Assembly: GCF_011058215.1 (NCBI RefSeq)
Contig: NZ_JAALFG010000002.1
Coordinates: forward strand, 434,001-498,000
Direction: 5' to 3'
Origin: Devosia aurantiaca
GTDB lineage: Bacteria; Pseudomonadota; Alphaproteobacteria; Rhizobiales; Devosiaceae
Length of the DNA: 64,000 nt
The notes below the pieces were generated by a model, which was given only the letters and a program-made list of their open reading frames with translations, made no database searches and had not been told where the DNA came from. Below, piece by piece: positions 1 through 9,441 of this stretch (its first letter is position 1; the number at the start of each line of letters is the position of its first letter). The position numbers and the translations under genes were made by a program.

Positions 1-76
1 GGTGAAACTGGTAGACACAAGGGACTTAAAATCCCTCGGCTATGCCGTGCGGGTTCGATTCCCGCCGCCCGCACCA
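1..76 (+). tRNA. tRNA-Leu (anticodon UAA), 5' end cut by the window edge
   Basis: The window opens inside the gene, just after the start of the D arm. The anticodon stem AGGGA/TCCCT encloses the loop CTTAAAA, which places TAA at the anticodon. A long variable arm follows, as expected for a class II leucine tRNA, then a T arm with GGTTCGATTCC and an encoded 3' CCA ending at base 76. The first bases of the acceptor stem lie outside the window. Confidence 0.95.
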
Positions 77-79
77 AGC

Positions 80-583
80 CTAGCGCGGACGGGAAAAACT
101 GTCTTCGATGCGCTCGATGATCGCGTCATAACGCACCTTGTCCGACGACGGATAGCTGACCTCGAAGCCCGAAAAGCGCTGGCCATCCCGCGAAAGCAAA
201 ACCTTGGTGTAAAAGATCAGCGGCTCGACGCCTTCGATTTCCGAGTGCGAGAACCCTGAAAGCACGAACCAGGATTCGCCTTCGGCGCGATAGGTGATCT
301 CCCGGTTCGGATCGTCGGCAGAGAGACGGTCTGCAAAATCATCGAGTGTCAGCCCGGCAGCATCTCCCTGATAAAGATTGATCTGCCCATCGCCATCGGT
401 CTCGAGGAAAAGCCGGGATTGCCCGTCCTCGGTGGGCGATAACTGGAACAGTCCGAATGGCAGATCCACCGAAAATCCGGTTTCCGCATCCTCGAACCGC
501 GACCAGCCCGCGCCGGTCTGCGCCATGCTCGTGCCCGCCAAAACGAGGCTGATAAGTCCGGCTGCAAGTACCCGCTTCATCAT
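80..583 (-). CDS. Secreted protein of unknown function
   Basis: This 167-residue protein has a clear Sec signal peptide at its N terminus (MMKRVLAAG, a hydrophobic stretch, then AMAQ-type cleavage near residue 20), so it is probably periplasmic. The mature part is an acidic beta-rich domain, beginning with a FEDAETGFSVDLP segment like those of small periplasmic proteins that follow a signal peptide. I do not recognise a named family. I chose the ATG at 583 because GGAGGT lies six bases upstream; a second ATG follows at once. It ends three bases from the tRNA and points towards it. Confidence 0.75.
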   Translation of the reverse strand: MMKRVLAAGLISLVLAGTSMAQTGAGWSRFEDAETGFSVDLPFGLFQLSPTEDGQSRLFLETDGDGQINLYQGDAAGLTLDDFADRLSADDPNREITYRAEGESWFVLSGFSHSEIEGVEPLIFYTKVLLSRDGQRFSGFEVSYPSSDKVRYDAIIERIEDSFSRPR

Positions 584-639
584 GGCAGACCTCCATTGCT
601 TAACCAGCAACGAACAAGGTCCGTCAAAAGCTCCGGCAA

Positions 640-1662
640 TCAGTTTGTGTCCGTGACGCAGAAGCGTCCGTCGTCGCCACGCCAGATCTTGAGCCCTGCT
701 TCACGGAACGCCAGGATGACAAGCCGCATGCTGTCGCCCTGCCCTTGCGACATCTCGTTTCCTTCGAGCCGCCGAACGGTGGAAAGCGAAATGCTGGCCT
801 TGGCGGCGAGGATTTCTGCGGTCCAGTTCAGTAACGCGCGGCAAGCCCTGATCTGCCCGGCACTCAACACCTGCAGCCCGCTTTCGCTGGACGCAGTCGG
901 CGGCGACACATAGTGGCTCTCCGCTGCGGCAAAGCCTCCCCAGAAAGGATCGGTCGAAAGCTCCGGCGCGAGCGGCAGCCCGGCCGCGTGTAGCGCCCGA
1001 TACTGGCCGTCGCTCATCAGCATACGGCCGTCGAAACGGAAGGAGCGATTGTGCGCGACGGCGTCGCGCCAGTTATCGGGAGCCCGCTTTAGATCGTCAG
1101 GGTGGATGATGTCGCGCCAGCTAACGCCAAGCCCGTCTTTACGCATCAACTCGATCTGCTCGTCGACGCTGAAGCGTTCGATCAACCTTCCCTCCCCGTC
1201 GGCGATCCAGAAGGCGGCGTCCATCAGTTTGGCAAGGTTATAGAGCAGAGCCGTGAGGTTGCCGTTCCGGCTCTTGATCGCCTGCCCGTCGGAAACGTCG
1301 GCAGCCACGGCCACCACTCTTGTGACCGATCCCTCGCGATCGAAAAAACTGCGTGCCTGGCTACGGAGATGCCGCAACTGACCATCGGGGCGGATCACCC
1401 GGAAGCGTCGGTCGGCCTGCCGGCAGTCGGTAGCGAGCTCGTTGGCGTCTTCGACCTTGAGCCGGTCCTTGGGGTGCACGAGCTGTTCGATAAAGGTCGG
1501 ATCGAGCTGCACGCCGGCAGGATTGACGCCTACCAGCTCGAAAAAACCGGGCGAGCAGTTGAGGCGTCCATCTCCCACGGTCCAGGTCCAAAAGCCGATA
1601 TGCAGCGCGGTTTCGGCAAGTCTCAGCCAGTCCTCTGGCTGGCGAGCCATACGTTCGTTCAT
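640..1662 (-). CDS. Tandem PAS-domain protein with C-terminal helix-turn-helix
   Basis: This soluble protein of 340 residues has no membrane segment. A PAS domain covers about residues 10-125, with the typical end VTRVVAVAADVSD. A second, more divergent PAS covers about 135-235 and contains HPDDL. The C-terminal part (about 268-325) carries a phage-repressor-like helix-turn-helix (QIRACRALLNWTAEILA, then ISLSTVRRLEG) of the type seen in small alphaproteobacterial regulators. It is likely a sensory transcription regulator; ligand and targets are unknown. It is transcribed away from the chemoreceptor at 1965, so the 302-base gap between them holds both promoters. Confidence 0.8.
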   Translation of the reverse strand: MNERMARQPEDWLRLAETALHIGFWTWTVGDGRLNCSPGFFELVGVNPAGVQLDPTFIEQLVHPKDRLKVEDANELATDCRQADRRFRVIRPDGQLRHLRSQARSFFDREGSVTRVVAVAADVSDGQAIKSRNGNLTALLYNLAKLMDAAFWIADGEGRLIERFSVDEQIELMRKDGLGVSWRDIIHPDDLKRAPDNWRDAVAHNRSFRFDGRMLMSDGQYRALHAAGLPLAPELSTDPFWGGFAAAESHYVSPPTASSESGLQVLSAGQIRACRALLNWTAEILAAKASISLSTVRRLEGNEMSQGQGDSMRLVILAFREAGLKIWRGDDGRFCVTDTN

Positions 1663-1964
1663 CGTCGTCTATTCCGGAAGATCCTCACGCCGCGGCCGCG
1701 ACATGCCTGGTCAGATACGACAGGACCCTGCTTTGAAGTTTCACTGACTACGATTGCAAAACACGGAGTGGATCAGTCGCATTATCCGAAATTTTACGGA
1801 CCGGGCGTCTGGTGAAACAATTCACCTCAGCGTCATGAGCAGAAAGAAGCGATTGGGGTGCCAGTTGCCTGCTTTTCGGCAGCGCGACGATGATAATTCG
1901 ACGCGGCGCTAAGCTCTCGGACACCACGCTTTGATATGATTTGCGAACTTAACTCGAGGCCGAC
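1663..1964. promoter_or_regulatory. Divergent intergenic region with a GGTGAA/TTCACC palindrome
   Basis: This gap separates the PAS-HTH gene from the chemoreceptor. It contains no credible coding sequence. A perfect inverted repeat, GGTGAA-ACAA-TTCACC, lies at 1811-1826 and could be an operator for a dimeric regulator or a small hairpin. A single TTAAC half-site lies at 1949-1953. Nothing else stands out. Confidence 0.4.
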
Positions 1965-3725
1965 GTGACCATTCGCCTTTTCAATTCCACCCGCCGCATC
2001 GTTGCAGAGCAGAACCAGTCGCTTCTCGACGCCATCTCGCAATCGCAGGCAATGATCGAGTTTTCGCCCGACGGCACGATCTTGCATGCCAATGCAAATT
2101 TTCTCTCGGTCATGGGCTACGAGATCGACGAAATCGTCGGCCAGCATCACCGCCTCTTCGTTGACCCGGCGGAGGTCTCCCTCCCCGCCTATCGTCAGTT
2201 CTGGGAAGAGCTGGCAGCGGGCGCCTTCCAGTCCGGCGAGTTCCGTCGCCTCGGCAAGGACGGTAGCGAAGTCTGGATCCAGGCCAGCTACAATCCGGTC
2301 TTCGGCCAGGACGGCAAGCCGGTGCGGATCGTCAAGCTTGCCAGCAATATTACGGCCCAGAAGCTCGCCGCTGCCGATGCTGCCAGCCGGCTCGAGGCCA
2401 TATCGCGTTCACAGGCAGTCATCGAATTTTCCACCAGCGGTGAAATTCTCTGCGCCAACGAGAATTTTTGCAGCGCCATGGGCTATCGCGCCGACGAAAT
2501 TCTCGGACAGCACCATCGCATCTTCGTCCAGTCTGAGGAGGCTGCAAGTCCCGACTACCGAAGCTTCTGGGCAGCGCTCGGTCGCGGCGAATTCCAGGCC
2601 GCAGAATATCGCCGCGTCGGCAAGGGTGGCCGCGAAGTCTGGATCCAGGCAACCTATAATCCAATCTTCGACGCCAAGGGCCGCGTCTTCAAGATCGTCA
2701 AATACGCAACCGACATCACCGCACGCAAAATGGCGGTAAACCTGCTCGGCGCCGGTCTCGAACGGCTCGCGGGTGGGAATCTCCAGGCCAAGATCGATAC
2801 CCAGTTCGAAGGCGAACTCGAGCAGGTCCGCGCTGCCTTTAATCACACCATCCAGCGCTTTGCCGAAATCGTCACCAGCCTTCGTCAGTCCTCCGGCGCT
2901 CTCCGGTCGGCCACCGGCGAAATCTTGACGGGCACCAACGATCTGGCCGAGCGCACCACGCGCCAGGCAGCGGCGATCGAGGAAACCAGCGCTGCCATGG
3001 AGCAGTTGGCCACCACGGTCAGCCAAAACGCTCAGCGCGCCGAAGCTGCCCGCGGCAAGGCTCGCGCCGTGTCCACCACCGCCGAAGAAAGCGGCGCCGT
3101 TATGGAAGAAGCGCGGCAGGCCATGGAGCGCATCTCGACCTCTTCGGCCAAGATCTCTAACATCGTCGGCGTCATCGACGACATCGCCTTCCAGACCAAT
3201 CTGCTTGCCCTCAACGCTTCTGTGGAAGCCGCCCGCGCTGGCGATGCCGGCAAGGGTTTTGCCGTCGTGGCGGTCGAAGTTCGCCGCCTCGCACAATCGG
3301 CCGCCACGGCGTCTTCGGAGGTCAAGGGCCTGATCGAGCGCTCGTCGAGCGAAGTCGCCACCGGCTCGCGCCTCCTCTCCAGCGCCGCCGATCGCATCAC
3401 CGCCATGCTCGACGATGTGCGCGAAAACACGAGCCTGATCGACGGCATCGCAACCGCCAGCAAGGAACAGTCCGGCGCTCTGGCCGAAGTCACGGCCGCC
3501 GTCCGCCAGATGGACCAGATGACGCAGGACAATGCGGCACTGGTGCAGGAAACCAATGCCGCCATCGAGCAAACCGAAGGACAGGCCGGCGAACTCGACC
3601 GCATCGTCGAAGTTTTCACCGTCCAGCAGGACACGCCGCCTGTGCGCCATCAGCCCGTTATTCGCTCCGCCCGCCAGTGGCGCAGCGCCGGCAATACGGC
3701 GCTCAAGGACTGGTCCGAGTTCTAG
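1965..3725 (+). CDS. Soluble methyl-accepting chemotaxis protein with two PAS domains
   Basis: The 586-residue protein has no transmembrane segment, so it is a cytoplasmic or membrane-associated chemoreceptor. Two closely similar PAS domains lie at about residues 20-130 and 140-250; both contain MGY...DEI.GQHHR.FV and EVWIQA.YNP, so they arose by internal duplication. A HAMP-like linker follows, then the signalling domain, with its conserved hairpin tip ([20 protein letters not shown]). The last five residues, DWSEF, fit the C-terminal pentapeptide pattern that tethers CheR. The start is a GTG at 1965 behind a weak ribosome site. It probably senses redox state or a small ligand through PAS and signals to CheA. 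Confidence 0.93.
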   Translation: MTIRLFNSTRRIVAEQNQSLLDAISQSQAMIEFSPDGTILHANANFLSVMGYEIDEIVGQHHRLFVDPAEVSLPAYRQFWEELAAGAFQSGEFRRLGKDGSEVWIQASYNPVFGQDGKPVRIVKLASNITAQKLAAADAASRLEAISRSQAVIEFSTSGEILCANENFCSAMGYRADEILGQHHRIFVQSEEAASPDYRSFWAALGRGEFQAAEYRRVGKGGREVWIQATYNPIFDAKGRVFKIVKYATDITARKMAVNLLGAGLERLAGGNLQAKIDTQFEGELEQVRAAFNHTIQRFAEIVTSLRQSSGALRSATGEILTGTNDLAERTTRQAAAIEETSAAMEQLATTVSQNAQRAEAARGKARAVSTTAEESGAVMEEARQAMERISTSSAKISNIVGVIDDIAFQTNLLALNASVEAARAGDAGKGFAVVAVEVRRLAQSAATASSEVKGLIERSSSEVATGSRLLSSAADRITAMLDDVRENTSLIDGIATASKEQSGALAEVTAAVRQMDQMTQDNAALVQETNAAIEQTEGQAGELDRIVEVFTVQQDTPPVRHQPVIRSARQWRSAGNTALKDWSEF

Positions 3726-3728
3726 AGA

Positions 3729-4029
3729 TCAAACCTGGTCGGGGTACTTGTCCTTGGTCTCCCCGACCAGCCTCGCCAGCTCGGAAAAGTCCGGCACCCC
3801 GGTCCCGCTCTGGTTGGCAATCGCCAGCAGTCGCGGCGCAAACGCCACTGCATCGCGCTGCGCCGAACTCAGCTCTTCCGTGCGGTAATCGCCGAGCGCC
3901 GTCTGCTCCGCCTTGCGCAAGGCCATGTCCAACTCTTCGCGCGACACGACGCCCTTTTGCACCAGCAAGTCGTTGATTGAGGCAAGGGCAAGGTAGAGCC
4001 CCCTCAAGCTGCAGATTGGCGATATTCAT
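3729..4029 (-). CDS. Small protein of unknown function, broken by one extra base
   Basis: The frame that ends at 3729 reads as a good small protein (about residue 11 onwards: LYLALASINDLL, then VVSREELDMALRKAEQ) but has only a weak TTG start. If one base is removed from the C5 run at 3999-4003, the frame joins an ATG at 4029 and gives 99 residues beginning MNIANLQLEGLYLA. That ATG overlaps the stop of the upstream gene as ATGA, the normal sign of coupled translation, which supports the repair. The family is not recognised; it looks helical and cytoplasmic. Confidence 0.6.
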
Positions 4030-4211
4030 TTCCCGGATGTCTCCGGCTGCTGATTGCCCTGGTTCTGCCGCTGCTTGCCATCGTGAATGGCATCATTGGG
4101 ATAGATGTCGTGCTTTGGCTTGCGCCCGTCCGGCGCCATCTCGTCATACCCGCCCTCATCGGACGGGTGCGGATCGTGTTCGGTCGTGGTGATATTGCCC
4201 TTGTTGGACAT
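4026..4211 (-). CDS. Small hydrophilic protein of unknown function
   Basis: This 61-residue protein begins MSNKGNITTTEHDPH and is rich in Asp, Glu, Lys, Gln and Asn with almost no hydrophobic residues, so it is probably disordered. I chose the ATG at 4211 because GGAG stands eight bases upstream. Its stop overlaps the next gene's ATG by four bases, so the two form a small operon. No family is recognised. Confidence 0.6.
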   Translation of the reverse strand: MSNKGNITTTEHDPHPSDEGGYDEMAPDGRKPKHDIYPNDAIHDGKQRQNQGNQQPETSGK

Positions 4212-4261
4212 GGCAAAGCTCCTCTTTGCCCATCCAATCCTTGGCGCGCCGCGCGGTTCCT

Positions 4262-4759
4262 TTAGTCGGTACCGCCCGAAATCGGGGCCACATAGGCGAC
4301 GTCGAGGTCCCACGGGAAGAAGATCCAGGTGTCCTGGCTCACTTCGGTGATGAAGGTGTCGACGAGGTCGCGCCCCTTGGGCTTGGCGTAGACGGTGGCA
4401 AAATGCGCCCCCGGCAACATGTCGCGCACGACACGCGCCGTGTTCCCGGTATCCACCAGATCGTCGACGATCAGAATCTTGCCGCCCTTGGCCGAGAGAT
4501 CGAGCACCGGCTGGCTGATTTCCTTGAGCACCTTGATGCCGCTCTGACTCTGGTGATCGTAGCTCTTGCAGGCCACCGTCTCCACCGTGCGGATGTTGAG
4601 CTCACGCGCAACGATCGCCGCCGGCACCAGCCCACCACGGGCGATCGCGACCACGGCATCGAAGGTCCCCAGCCCGGCCAGGCGCCAAGCGAGCGCACGG
4701 CTATCGCGGTGAAACTGGTCCCAGGTGACGGGAAACGACTTCTGGCTTGGATTGCTCAA
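4262..4759 (-). CDS. gpt: Xanthine(-guanine) phosphoribosyltransferase
   Basis: The enzyme salvages xanthine and guanine by joining them to PRPP. The PRPP-binding signature is clear ([14 protein letters not shown]), and the size, 165 residues, is normal for a type I phosphoribosyltransferase of the Gpt type. ARGGLVPA in the N-terminal half and PWDLD near the C terminus also fit. The start is uncertain: no ATG is available, and I chose the TTG at 4759 because AGGAG lies seven bases upstream. An upstream TTG at 4780 is possible. It complements the de novo purine genes further along. Confidence 0.88.
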   Translation of the reverse strand: MSNPSQKSFPVTWDQFHRDSRALAWRLAGLGTFDAVVAIARGGLVPAAIVARELNIRTVETVACKSYDHQSQSGIKVLKEISQPVLDLSAKGGKILIVDDLVDTGNTARVVRDMLPGAHFATVYAKPKGRDLVDTFITEVSQDTWIFFPWDLDVAYVAPISGGTD

Positions 4760-4816
4760 GGGAGTACTCCTGGGAAACAAGGCGCCGTGCTTAGCAAAAC
4801 TGGGCCAAAACGCCAG

Positions 4817-5587
4817 TTATTCTTGCGGCAGGGCAACCCCTGCCTTTTGGTGGATATCCACAACCATCGCCCGCACCGCCGCACTGGCCTGGGCAAGCCG
4901 CGCCTCGTCCGACGAACGCAGCACAAGTTCGACCATCACCTTGTCGCGGCCCATCTGCGGATAGGAGCCCATCTTTACGTCTGGAAACTCTGCCTGCAGC
5001 GCCGCCAAAGGTCCACCGAGCGTCCCCTCGCCAACCGCGCACTTAATGCTCACCGACGACACCTTCTTGCCACCCTGAAGCGTTGGCGCCAGCGCTTCGA
5101 GCATTGCCCGCATGATCACCGGCACCCCGGCCATCACATGCACATTGCCGATGCGGAAGCCCGGCGCGGCCGAAACCGAGTTGACGATGAGGTCCGCGCC
5201 TTCCGGAATGCGGGCCATCCGCAAGCGCGCCTCGTTGACCTCAGTGCCGGTCTGCTGCCAGCGCGCCTCCAGCATGGCGCGCGCCTGCGCATTGATCGGC
5301 AGCGCCACGCCAAAGGCCTGCGCGATGGCGTCGGCGGTGATGTCGTCATGCGTCGGCCCGATGCCGCCCGAGGTAAACACATAAGTGTAGCGGCTGCGCA
5401 GCGCATTTACCGCTTCGACGATGTGGTCCATCTCGTCGGACACCACCCGCACTTCAGTGAGATCGATCCCCAGATCGGTACAGAAATCGGCCACAGCGCC
5501 GATATTGACGTCCTTGGTCCGGCCCGAAAGAATTTCGTCGCCAATGACGATCATTCCGGCGGTGACGCGGGTTTCTGGCTGGGTCAT
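4817..5587 (-). CDS. CinA-like molybdopterin-binding domain protein
   Basis: This 256-residue protein is the MoaB/Mog-like N-terminal module of the competence/damage-inducible CinA family. TAGMIVIGDEILSGRT and TSGGIGPTHDDIT are the family's hallmark segments. It lacks the C-terminal nicotinamide-nucleotide deamidase domain found in full-length CinA (about 400 residues), so it is the short form common in alphaproteobacteria. Its substrate is not established. The ATG at 5587 is preceded by AAGGAAAG. It is divergent from map. Confidence 0.9.
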   Translation of the reverse strand: MTQPETRVTAGMIVIGDEILSGRTKDVNIGAVADFCTDLGIDLTEVRVVSDEMDHIVEAVNALRSRYTYVFTSGGIGPTHDDITADAIAQAFGVALPINAQARAMLEARWQQTGTEVNEARLRMARIPEGADLIVNSVSAAPGFRIGNVHVMAGVPVIMRAMLEALAPTLQGGKKVSSVSIKCAVGEGTLGGPLAALQAEFPDVKMGSYPQMGRDKVMVELVLRSSDEARLAQASAAVRAMVVDIHQKAGVALPQE

Positions 5588-5699
5588 GAGAGCTTTCCTT
5601 GGGGTTGCCCACCGATGCCTTGCGGGCAAGGCCCAAGTCAAGCGAGCTTGCTCTTCCAATCGGCGCCCGCTCCCCTATTTTGCCGGGAGGAGACTGCTC

Positions 5700-6536
5700 A
5701 TGATTACCTATGTCGACGCATCCAGCCGCGCCCGCCGCACTTCGGGAGTGATCCCGATCCACGGCGAAGAAGGCTTTGCCGGCATGCGCAAGGCCAGCGC
5801 GCTCACCGCCCAGGCGCTCGATATTTTGACCGAGTTCGTCGAGCCCGGCGTTCCCACCGCCAAGCTGGACCAGATCGCCCATGAATTTGCGCGCGATCAT
5901 GGCGCCGTCCCGGCCACCATTTTCTACAAGGGCTACCGCCACGCCCTCTGCACCTCGATCAATCATGTCGTCTGCCACGGTATCCCCGACGAGCGGCCGC
6001 TGCGGGAAGGCGATATCGTCAATATCGACCTGACCCTCGTCGTCGATGGCTGGCACGGCGATTCGAGCCGCATGTATCCCGTCGGCGAAATCTCGCGCAA
6101 AGCCGAGCGGCTGATCGAAGTCACCTATCAAAGCCTCGACGCCGGCATTGCCGCGGCCAAGCCCGGAGCCACCACCGGCGATATCGGCGCCGCCATCCAG
6201 GCCGTTGCCGAAGGCGAGCGCATGAGCGTCGTCCGCGACTTCGTCGGCCACGGCCTCGGCCGCCTCTTCCACGACGAGCCCAACATTCTCCATTTCGGCA
6301 CCGCCGGCACGGGCGTTCCTCTCAAGCCCGGCATGATCTTCACCATCGAACCGATGATCAATCTCGGCCGCCCGCACGTCAAAATTCTCTCCGATGGCTG
6401 GACCGCGGTGACTCGTGATCGCACGCTTTCAAGCCAGTGCGAACACTCGATCGGCATCACCGAAACCGGCTGCGAGATCTTCACGACCTCCCCGGCGAGC
6501 CTCTTCAACCCCCTCGCTGCCCGAGCTGCCGCCTGA
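5700..6536 (+). CDS. map: Methionine aminopeptidase, type I
   Basis: It removes the initiator methionine from new proteins. The 278-residue length is typical of type I. The five metal ligands can be placed: two Asp in NIDLTLVVDGWHGDSS, His in GHGLGRLFHDEP, Glu in IFTIEPMI and Glu in SSQCEHSIGIT. An ATG at 5700 is preceded by GGGAGGAG. The stop overlaps the start of radC by one base (TGATG), so the two are translationally coupled. Confidence 0.97.
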   Translation: MITYVDASSRARRTSGVIPIHGEEGFAGMRKASALTAQALDILTEFVEPGVPTAKLDQIAHEFARDHGAVPATIFYKGYRHALCTSINHVVCHGIPDERPLREGDIVNIDLTLVVDGWHGDSSRMYPVGEISRKAERLIEVTYQSLDAGIAAAKPGATTGDIGAAIQAVAEGERMSVVRDFVGHGLGRLFHDEPNILHFGTAGTGVPLKPGMIFTIEPMINLGRPHVKILSDGWTAVTRDRTLSSQCEHSIGITETGCEIFTTSPASLFNPLAARAAA

Positions 6537-7294
6537 TGCCCAAGCGCCCCGACCAGCTCGGCGAGGCGCCTTTCCAGCCCTTGGACGACGACGTCGAAGC
6601 GGTAACCACACCCAAACCGGTCGATGATCACAAGGGCCACCGCGAACGCGTTCGCCAGCGGTTCCTCAAAGCCGGTGGCGAGGCCTTCGAGGATTATGAG
6701 CTACTCGAAATGGTGCTGTTCCTGGCCATTCCCTACAAGGACACCAAGCCCCTCGCCAAAGCCCTGCTGCGCGAATTCGGTTCCTTTTCGGCGGTCTTTT
6801 CGGCCAGCCACGTCCGGCTCTCAAAGTTCCCCGGCCTCAGCGCCAGCTCCGCCGCAAACCTCAAGGTCATCCAGTCCGTCGCCGCCCGTTTCGCTCGCGA
6901 AGGCATCGCCGACGACAAGCCGATCCTGGCCTCATGGTCGCAACTGCTCGACTACTTCCGCAGCCAGATGGCCTTCGAAACCGTCGAGCAGTTCCGCATC
7001 CTCTTTCTCGATAAGAAGAACCGCCTGATCGCCGATGAAGTGCAGCAGGTTGGCACCGTCGACCACACCCCCGTCTATCCGCGCGAGGTGATCAAGCGCT
7101 CGCTCGAACTCTCGGCGACGGCGCTGATCCTGGTGCACAATCACCCCTCCGGCGACCCTGCCCCGTCCTCCGCCGATATTCGGATGACCCGCGAGATCGC
7201 CGACATCGCCAAGCCGCTCGGCATCGTCCTGCACGACCACATCATCGTCGGCAAAAGCGGCCACGCCTCGCTTCGCGGGCTAAAGCTGATCTGA
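6536..7294 (+). CDS. radC: RadC/JAB-domain protein
   Basis: The 252-residue protein has an N-terminal helix-hairpin-helix-like part (YELLEMVLFLAIP, KFPGLSASSAANL) and a C-terminal JAB/MPN metalloprotease-like domain with the JAMM motif LVHNHPSGDPAPSSAD. RadC was long linked to DNA repair, but its molecular role is not settled. It is coupled to map by a one-base overlap. Its 3' end overlaps the 3' end of the convergent acetyltransferase gene by 15 bases. Confidence 0.93.
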   Translation: MPKRPDQLGEAPFQPLDDDVEAVTTPKPVDDHKGHRERVRQRFLKAGGEAFEDYELLEMVLFLAIPYKDTKPLAKALLREFGSFSAVFSASHVRLSKFPGLSASSAANLKVIQSVAARFAREGIADDKPILASWSQLLDYFRSQMAFETVEQFRILFLDKKNRLIADEVQQVGTVDHTPVYPREVIKRSLELSATALILVHNHPSGDPAPSSADIRMTREIADIAKPLGIVLHDHIIVGKSGHASLRGLKLI

Positions 7295-8500
7295 TTTCGG
7301 CTTGTCGCGGCCAAGCAGATGGTCGATTCGTTGCGACAACTGCCGCAACCTCGGCTTCAGCCCCGCACTCGCCTTCGCTTTCACCCGCAGCGCCAGATAC
7401 TGTCGATGCGCCACGCCTACAGCAAAGCCAAGGGGCGTCAGCGCCACATAATGCTGGCGCAGCGGCACCTGCACATTACACCAGTGGCGCTTCTCGTCGG
7501 TGAATCCGGCGCCCATGTCGAAGACGCGCATACCCCGATCGAACACCGTCTGCATGACCCGCAACAGGTTCTGCTTACCGGGCGACCCCGTCTGCAGCCG
7601 CTCGCATGCCGCCATCGACGAGATGAGGCAGAACATGCGTTCGCCATGGACAATGTTGTAGCGTACGGCGACGATATCGCCGTCGAGCCGCAGCGTGTGG
7701 ATGCGCACGTCGATGCCTGAACCCGGGCAGAGCGCATCGCGGTAAAAGCTGATCAGCCCGTCACAAACAAACGGATCGCGAATATTCTGCGCCTTGAACC
7801 GCGCCGAGCGCTGGCGGAACATGACGTCCACCGCCTGATACGCTACTGCCGGATCGGTCACCTCTTCGAACTCGACCTTGCCCAGCGCGACCAGCCGATC
7901 GCCCTGCTGCCGATCATGCTTGCGGCGGCTGCGGCTGCGCTGCTCGCTGTCCGCCTGCTCCCAAGATGAAAAAGCCGCACGGAAAAGCGTCTCCGTCGTC
8001 AAACTCGTTCCGAGCTGATCGAAGAGCCCCTTGTGCCCACCAACCTCCGCTGGCATGGACCGCAAAAACAGAAGATCGGCGCCACCGAGCTTGCGCGTCA
8101 TCGCGCGCCAGAGGTTCGCCAGGCCACTTGCGCCCATCCCAGCCAGACGCTCCGCATCCGCTACCGGCGCATAGCAGCCGACCTGCGAGCCCGGAAACCA
8201 GGTATAAACGTGCAGCCCGAACATGCGCTTGCGGTGCAGCGGCAGGATGGCGACGGCCTGCCCATCCACCTCGCCAACCACATAGCACTGATCTTCCTCA
8301 GAGATGCCGCGGTTGCTTACCCAGTGCCGGATGAAGTCGTAGCTCTGGCCCGGCGACTCGATGGGCCCGACGGAAAGGCCGCGCCAGACCTGCTCGACCT
8401 CTTCGATCCGGCGCGTGACCCGGACCGTGATCTCGGCCCGCGATCGCGTCGTAACGAGCGGCTCGACGAAGCTTCCCGTTGCCCGTGCAACGGCCTCCAA
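7280..8500 (-). CDS. CelD/BioF2-like GNAT acetyltransferase
   Basis: The 406-residue protein has the two-part GNAT fold of the CelD (Acetyltransf_6) family, linked in other bacteria to exopolysaccharide synthesis; its substrate is unknown. RSRRKHDRQQGDRL and the C-terminal VFDMGAGFTDEKRHW are typical. It starts with a TTG at 8500, and an in-frame stop lies only 15 bases upstream, so no better start is available unless the T5 run at 8499-8503 (AAAAA on the plus strand) is miscounted. The 3' end overlaps radC by 15 bases. Confidence 0.82.
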   Translation of the reverse strand: MEAVARATGSFVEPLVTTRSRAEITVRVTRRIEEVEQVWRGLSVGPIESPGQSYDFIRHWVSNRGISEEDQCYVVGEVDGQAVAILPLHRKRMFGLHVYTWFPGSQVGCYAPVADAERLAGMGASGLANLWRAMTRKLGGADLLFLRSMPAEVGGHKGLFDQLGTSLTTETLFRAAFSSWEQADSEQRSRSRRKHDRQQGDRLVALGKVEFEEVTDPAVAYQAVDVMFRQRSARFKAQNIRDPFVCDGLISFYRDALCPGSGIDVRIHTLRLDGDIVAVRYNIVHGERMFCLISSMAACERLQTGSPGKQNLLRVMQTVFDRGMRVFDMGAGFTDEKRHWCNVQVPLRQHYVALTPLGFAVGVAHRQYLALRVKAKASAGLKPRLRQLSQRIDHLLGRDKPKSDQL

Positions 8501-8619
8501 AAACTGCCACTCTCAACGTCCTCGCCCGAGATCGCTGCCGATCATCAGTGCGAGGGGTAAATCAGAGCTGAAAAAGTTCCCTGGAAACGCGGCGCTTCTG
8601 CGCACAAACCCGATGAGGG

Positions 8620-9354
8620 TTACCCGAAGGTTGCCAGCACCGGAAAGGTCTCGAGGAACCAGAACGAGATCCGGGTAAAATTGCCGGTCAGGAACAGCAC
8701 GCCGGTCACGATCAGCAACCCGCCCATCACCTTTTCCACCACGCCCAGATGCTTCTTGAAGCCTTGGAAGAAGGTAAGGAACGGCCCGATCGCGATGCCG
8801 GCAAGGAAAAACGGAATTCCAAGCCCAAGAGAATAAAGCCCCAGCAGCGACGCACCTTCCCAAGCTGTGTCGCGACTTGCCGCCACCGACAGGATAGCAG
8901 CCAACACCGGCCCGATACACGGCGTCCAGCCCACCGCGAAAGCGAGGCCCAGGAGGAACCCGCCTCCCGGACCGGAGGCGACACCCGGACCATTATGGCG
9001 CAGCTGTCGATCCAGAAGACCAATGCGGAACACGCCCAGAAAATGCAGCCCCATCGCAATGATGACGATACCCGCCACCGGCGTCAGGATCGGCAGCAGC
9101 TGCCGAAAAACCTGGCCGAAAGCCGTCGCCGTTGCGCCCAGCGTGACGAACACCACCGAAAAACCGAGGATGAAAAACAGCGACGTCACCGCCACCCGCG
9201 CCGTCAGCTTGCCCGGCGAGCCCGCCTCCGCGCGCAGCTGGTCATAGCTCGCGCCACTCATATAGGTGAGATAGGGCGGCACCAGCGGCAGCACGCAGGG
9301 GCTTAGAAAACTAAGAACACCGGCGCCGAGCACCAATGGCAGCGAGAATTCCAC
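8620..9354 (-). CDS. ccdA: CcdA-type thiol-disulfide transmembrane protein
   Basis: This is a 244-residue inner-membrane protein with about six hydrophobic segments. It passes electrons from cytoplasmic thioredoxin to the periplasm for cytochrome c maturation. The two conserved cysteines are visible in FLSPCVLPLVPPYLTY and GWTPCIGPVLAAI. A GTG at 9354 with AAGGAG upstream is the most likely start; the open frame runs on upstream without a better signal. Confidence 0.92.
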   Translation of the reverse strand: MEFSLPLVLGAGVLSFLSPCVLPLVPPYLTYMSGASYDQLRAEAGSPGKLTARVAVTSLFFILGFSVVFVTLGATATAFGQVFRQLLPILTPVAGIVIIAMGLHFLGVFRIGLLDRQLRHNGPGVASGPGGGFLLGLAFAVGWTPCIGPVLAAILSVAASRDTAWEGASLLGLYSLGLGIPFFLAGIAIGPFLTFFQGFKKHLGVVEKVMGGLLIVTGVLFLTGNFTRISFWFLETFPVLATFG

Positions 9355-9441
9355 GAGGATGACGCTCCTTGAACCGGCTCTGTGTAACGCCTGGAGCGCG
9401 TAAGGCAATGAGCCCGCTCGTCGCATCGCATGCTTGTGAGC

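Noticed and set aside
2409..3650. A 413-residue minus-strand frame
   Set aside because: It is antisense to the chemoreceptor signalling domain.
4226..5884. A 552-residue plus-strand frame across gpt and the CinA-like gene
   Set aside because: It is antisense to both genes, is rich in His and Arg, and resembles no family.
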